This document shows positions 61,039-64,000 of a DNA stretch of 64,000 bases, piece by piece. The notes under the pieces were generated by a model. The model was not told where the DNA came from and did no database searches. It saw nothing but the letters and a program-made list of their open reading frames with translations. The stretch is from Bacteroidota bacterium (GTDB lineage Bacteria > Bacteroidota > Bacteroidia > Chitinophagales > Chitinophagaceae): contig JAGWUV010000018.1 of the NCBI GenBank assembly GCA_028875875.1, positions 1 through 64,000 on the forward strand. Reading direction: 5' to 3'. Every line of letters starts with the position of its first letter. Positions within the stretch are counted from its first letter, which is position 1. A program made the position numbers and the translations under genes.

Positions 61039-62196
61039 TTACATTTGAATTAATGAGGCTGCAAAATTACGAGCCTCTGCATCGCTCTCAAAGTATTCCT
61101 CCAAAGTTGGCTTTTCTATAAAACTCACCTTGTTCATAGTTTGTTCAACCATTTCTGTAATATCCAGAAAACCAATGCGGTTTCGTAAGAAGGCGTAAAC
61201 GGCAATTTCATTTGCTGCATTCATAATACAGGGCATATTTCCTCCTTTATGTAAGGCTTCAATGGCCAAGGCAAGGTTTCTGAAGGTTTTTAAATCCGGT
61301 TCTTCAAAAGTGAGCGTATTGGGTTTTCTGAAATCATACCTGGGAAAATCATTGGCAATCCGCTGGGGAAAAGCCATAGCATACTGAATAGGCAGTTTCA
61401 TATCGGGTAAACCCATCTGGGCCTTGATGCTTCCATCCTCAAACTGCACCATGCTGTGAATGATACTTTGTGGATGAACAACCACCTGGATTTGATCTGG
61501 TTGCAGGTTAAATAACCATTTCGCTTCAATCATCTCCAACCCTTTATTCATTAAGGTAGCAGAGTCGATGGTGATTTTTGCCCCCATGCTCCAGTTAGGG
61601 TGCTGCAAAGCATGATCTCGTTTTACATTCACCAGAAAATTGGGTTTCTTACCTAAGAAAGGCCCGCCGCTTGCCGTTAGGATAATCTTTTCTATTTTAT
61701 TTCTTCCTTCCCCTACCAGGCATTGAAAAATGGCAGAGTGTTCACTATCCACCGGAATAACAGGAATTCTTTTCTCTAAAGCTTTTTGCATCACAATATC
61801 ACCGGCCACTACAAGGGTTTCTTTATTGGCCAACGCTATAGGTTTGGAATTACTAAGCGCCTGTAATGTAGGTTTCAGCCCGGCGTAGCCTACAATAGCG
61901 GCAAGCATCATGTCATAGCAATCCATGGCTGCTACCTCCTCTAAAGCCTGCTCACCGGCAAATACTTTTACATCGGTGGAAGCTAAAGCCTGCTTAACGG
62001 ATTGATATTTTCTTTCATCACCAATAACCACGCAATTGGGATTGAACTGCAAGGCCTGCTTTACCAATAACTCATCATTGGTTTGTGCTGTTAATATCTC
62101 GGCAGTGAATTTATCAGGGTTAGAAGCTATAACATCAAGGGCCTGCGTTCCTATAGAACCTGTAGATCCGAAAATGGCGATACGCTTTTGTGTCAT
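61039..62196 (-). CDS. dxr: 1-deoxy-D-xylulose 5-phosphate reductoisomerase
   Basis: A 385-residue enzyme of the non-mevalonate isoprenoid pathway (DXP to MEP, NADPH-dependent). The start KRIAIFGSTGSIGTQALDVI is the NADPH-binding loop, ALANKETLVVAG precedes the metal site VDSEHSAIFQCL, ASGGPF is the flexible substrate loop, and MNKGLEMIEAKWLF plus IIHSMVQFEDGSIKAQMG complete the core. It sits between the GH3-like gene (84 bases upstream) and rseP (106 bases downstream), all on the same strand. The UbiA-type enzyme in this window also consumes prenyl precursors. Confidence 0.96.
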   Translation of the reverse strand: MTQKRIAIFGSTGSIGTQALDVIASNPDKFTAEILTAQTNDELLVKQALQFNPNCVVIGDERKYQSVKQALASTDVKVFAGEQALEEVAAMDCYDMMLAAIVGYAGLKPTLQALSNSKPIALANKETLVVAGDIVMQKALEKRIPVIPVDSEHSAIFQCLVGEGRNKIEKIILTASGGPFLGKKPNFLVNVKRDHALQHPNWSMGAKITIDSATLMNKGLEMIEAKWLFNLQPDQIQVVVHPQSIIHSMVQFEDGSIKAQMGLPDMKLPIQYAMAFPQRIANDFPRYDFRKPNTLTFEEPDLKTFRNLALAIEALHKGGNMPCIMNAANEIAVYAFLRNRIGFLDITEMVEQTMNKVSFIEKPTLEEYFESDAEARNFAASLIQM

Positions 62197-62280
62197 GAAT
62201 TAACTCTTCATTTATCAATCTGAAAGAATACAAATTAAACTGAAATACTTAAAAAAGAAAAGTAATTGTGTTATACATAG

Positions 62281-63777
62281 TTAAGCCAAAACAAAACTCA
62301 TCAGTTCATCTGCAATTTTCCGGTCGTTGCTTAACCTCGGAACCTTGTTTTGACCGCCCAGCTTACCAATCGATTTCATGTATTCTATAAACCCATTTTT
62401 CCTTACCCGCCTAATAACAAGTTTTTGCAGAATGTTACCTGCAATAAGATCATCATAATATACATTCTTCTTGCGCAGGTTATCATCTACTTTCCTGATG
62501 AAGGCTTCCATATCCTCCGGTTCATTTTCAAATTCAATAAACCATTCATGAAAACTTTTTCCATCTGCTTTTGCAATATTAGGCGCTACGGTAAACTCAA
62601 CGATCTTCACAGCATTTTCAGCGGCTGCTTTAAGCAGGGCATATTCAACCTCTTCGCCAATAACATGCTCGCCAAAAGCGGAGATGAAATGTTTGATTCT
62701 TCCGCTAACCACCAGGCGATAAGGTTCGGTACTTACAAACTTAACCGTATCGCCAATATTATAACCCCACAGGCCTGCATTGCTGTTTATAATTAAGGCA
62801 TAGTTCTCTCCCACTTTTACATCCTTCAATGATAAGCGTGTGGGATGCTCATTAAAAATTTCACCGGCGGGTACAAATTCAAAAAAGATGCCACTGTTTG
62901 TATTTAACAAAAGCCCTTCCGCATGTTGCGAATCCTGAAATGCAAAGAATCCTTCACTTGCAGGGAATAACTCAATATAATCTATCTTCTTTCCGATCGT
63001 ATCAAAAAGTTTGGCTTTATAGGGTTCGAAGTTGACACCGCCTTGCACCATGACACTGAAATGAGGAAAAATATCGGCTATTTTTTTTCCTGTTTTTTCT
63101 ACAAGCCTGTCAAAATACATCTGCATCCACGGCGGAATACCGCTGATGAGTGTCATATCCTTATTAATGGTTTCTTCCACAATCTGATCCAGTTTCGTTT
63201 CCCAGTCGTCAATACAATTCGTTTCATAACTTGGCAACTGGTTGGTTCGCAGGTATCTTGGAATGTGATGGTTCACAATGCCGCTGAGCCTTCCTGTAGG
63301 TATATCGGCAATTCTTTCCAACTCCGGTGATCCACTTAAGAAAATCATCTTTCCCTTGGCAAAATCGTAATTGCCTGTTTCGGCCATGTAACAAAGCAAA
63401 GCGTTACGGGCAGAATTGATATGATTGGGAATTGAATCCTTTGTGATCGGAATATATTTTACACCGGATGTAGTGCCGCTCGTTTTAGCAAGATAAATGG
63501 GTTTCCCTTTCCATAGTATATTGTGCTTTCCCTCTTTTATTTTCTGAATATATGGCTTGAATTGTTCATAATCACGCAATGGTACCCGTTTCTTGAAATC
63601 TTCATAGGTATGAATATCCTGGAACTGGTGATCTTTACCGAACTCAGTATCCCTGGCAGTTTTTATAAGCCCCTTGAAAATTTCCTCCTGATCGTGGAGG
63701 GCAGTCTCCATGCCTTTTTTAATACGGCTATAAATAAGTTGGGCAAACGGTCTCGCTAAAAGTGATTTCAGGTTCAT
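62281..63777 (-). CDS. GH3 auxin-responsive-promoter-like acyl-adenylate enzyme
   Basis: A 498-residue member of the GH3 family, ATP-dependent acyl-adenylating enzymes that conjugate acids to amino acids. ATP/AMP motifs visible are YLAKTSGTTSGVKYIPIT (motif 1), YIELFPASEGFFAFQ (motif 2), and NSNAGLWGYNIGDTVKF with VVSGRIKHFISAFGEHV. Bacterial members are of unknown substrate and have no auxin link here. The frame reaches TTG 63810, but that is inside the -7 element TATTTTTG (63808-63815), so ATG 63777 is used. First of a series with dxr and rseP. Confidence 0.88.
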   Translation of the reverse strand: MNLKSLLARPFAQLIYSRIKKGMETALHDQEEIFKGLIKTARDTEFGKDHQFQDIHTYEDFKKRVPLRDYEQFKPYIQKIKEGKHNILWKGKPIYLAKTSGTTSGVKYIPITKDSIPNHINSARNALLCYMAETGNYDFAKGKMIFLSGSPELERIADIPTGRLSGIVNHHIPRYLRTNQLPSYETNCIDDWETKLDQIVEETINKDMTLISGIPPWMQMYFDRLVEKTGKKIADIFPHFSVMVQGGVNFEPYKAKLFDTIGKKIDYIELFPASEGFFAFQDSQHAEGLLLNTNSGIFFEFVPAGEIFNEHPTRLSLKDVKVGENYALIINSNAGLWGYNIGDTVKFVSTEPYRLVVSGRIKHFISAFGEHVIGEEVEYALLKAAAENAVKIVEFTVAPNIAKADGKSFHEWFIEFENEPEDMEAFIRKVDDNLRKKNVYYDDLIAGNILQKLVIRRVRKNGFIEYMKSIGKLGGQNKVPRLSNDRKIADELMSFVLA

Positions 63778-63807
63778 ACTAACCGGAGATTCAAATGATA
63801 AAGTGGG

Positions 63808-63841
63808 CAAAAATAGGCTTGCTAAGGTAGCAACGCATCAA
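63808..63841 (-). promoter_or_regulatory. Promoter of the GH3-like / dxr / rseP series
   Basis: On the minus strand TTG (63839-63841), 23-base spacer, TATTTTTG (63808-63815), an exact -7 match. Predicted leader about 25 nt to the ATG at 63777. Confidence 0.7.
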
Positions 63842-63897
63842 AAGGCTGTTATTTTTGAACTAATTAAGGTTTGTGAAAAGAATTATTTGGAAAAACT

Positions 63898-63929
63898 TTG
63901 CAATTTTTCAGTTCATAGCCTTACCTTTG
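63898..63929 (+). promoter_or_regulatory. rplU promoter
   Basis: TTG (63898-63900), 21-base spacer, TACCTTTG (63922-63929): exact consensus match. The start codon follows 21 bases later. Confidence 0.8.
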
Positions 63930-63950
63930 CCGTCCTAATTTTGGATAGTT

Positions 63951-64000
63951 ATGTTAGCAGTTGTAAAAATCGCAGGTCAGCAATTCAAAGTGCAAGCAGG
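63951..64000 (+). CDS. rplU: 50S ribosomal protein L21, N-terminal fragment (runs off window)
   Basis: The first 16 codons read MLAVVKIAGQQFKVQA, the highly conserved beginning of L21 (typically YAVVxxGGKQYKV in other phyla; the A-G-Q-Q-F form is common in Bacteroidota). The rest lies beyond the window. A perfect promoter precedes it. L21 binds 23S rRNA in the large subunit, and in most genomes rpmA (L27) follows. Confidence 0.9.
   Translation, partial: MLAVVKIAGQQFKVQA

Noticed and set aside
1-64000. Defence islands, toxin-antitoxin pairs, insertion sequences, integrases, CRISPR repeats or prophage genes
   Set aside because: No proteins of these types are encoded and no regularly spaced DNA repeats or element-end inverted repeats were seen.

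Overview
The window is a gene-dense, low-GC bacterial chromosome segment from the phylum Bacteroidota, most likely order Chitinophagales (Chitinophagaceae-like; the family is inference). The evidence is a type IX secretion (T9SS) adhesin-like protein with a gliding-type C-terminal domain paired with a PorP/SprF protein, a GLPGLI-family protein behind an outer-membrane receptor-like barrel, DUF2851 and DUF2520 proteins, futalosine-type menaquinone synthesis (mqnA), and repeated copies of the Bacteroidota promoter -7 element TAnnTTTG instead of E. coli-type -10/-35 boxes. I see no insertion sequences, prophage, CRISPR array, toxin-antitoxin pair or obvious defence genes. No stretch over 300 bases lacks a gene except where the tmRNA lies (58939-59579).

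Layout. 1-2118: edge of a surface-polysaccharide region (truncated GT4 glycosyltransferase, TylF-type methyltransferase, GT2 glycosyltransferase). 2120-5300: housekeeping (mqnA, purB, tRNA-Arg, ung). 5312-12438: envelope biogenesis block: PlsC-like acyltransferase, LptD, a divergent N-acetylmuramoyl-L-alanine amidase, an MlaD/MCE protein and an OstA/LptA-like protein. 12472-17293: nhaA, aspartate kinase, a small membrane protein, holA and a DEDDy exonuclease. 17349-19420: two tandem paralogous membrane-anchored coiled-coil proteins of unknown function. 19620-21403: an orphan histidine kinase and a methyltransferase.

21455-37224 is a carbohydrate-storage and uptake region. It holds glgB, a receptor-like barrel plus GLPGLI pair, then the minus-strand series glgA - glgC - SLC45-like transporter - outer-membrane barrel protein - secreted GH13 amylase. 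Divergent from glgA are an FHS-type sugar permease and a ROK sugar kinase. Together these could degrade alpha-glucan outside the cytoplasm, import sugar, phosphorylate it, activate it as ADP-glucose and store it as glycogen.

37316-51930: mixed housekeeping (lipA, OsmC, DUF2851, Maf, UbiA-type prenyltransferase, IscX, ferredoxin, DUF2520 protein, hydrolase, topA, desaturase, SirB1-like protein, Dps, CsaA, O6-methylguanine methyltransferase). 51927-56661: T9SS pair. 56848-64000: recG, tmRNA (ssrA), then GH3-like protein - dxr - rseP, and the start of rplU.

Many genes start only a few bases after a recognisable TAnnTTTG element. In several, the last three bases of that element (TTG) mimic a start codon, so I moved those starts downstream to the next ATG or GTG. 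I found nothing that amounts to a clear new multi-gene system. The best candidates for undescribed biology are the tandem coiled-coil pair, the very short leaders, and individual proteins that have lost canonical residues (the ROK kinase and the SirB1-like protein).
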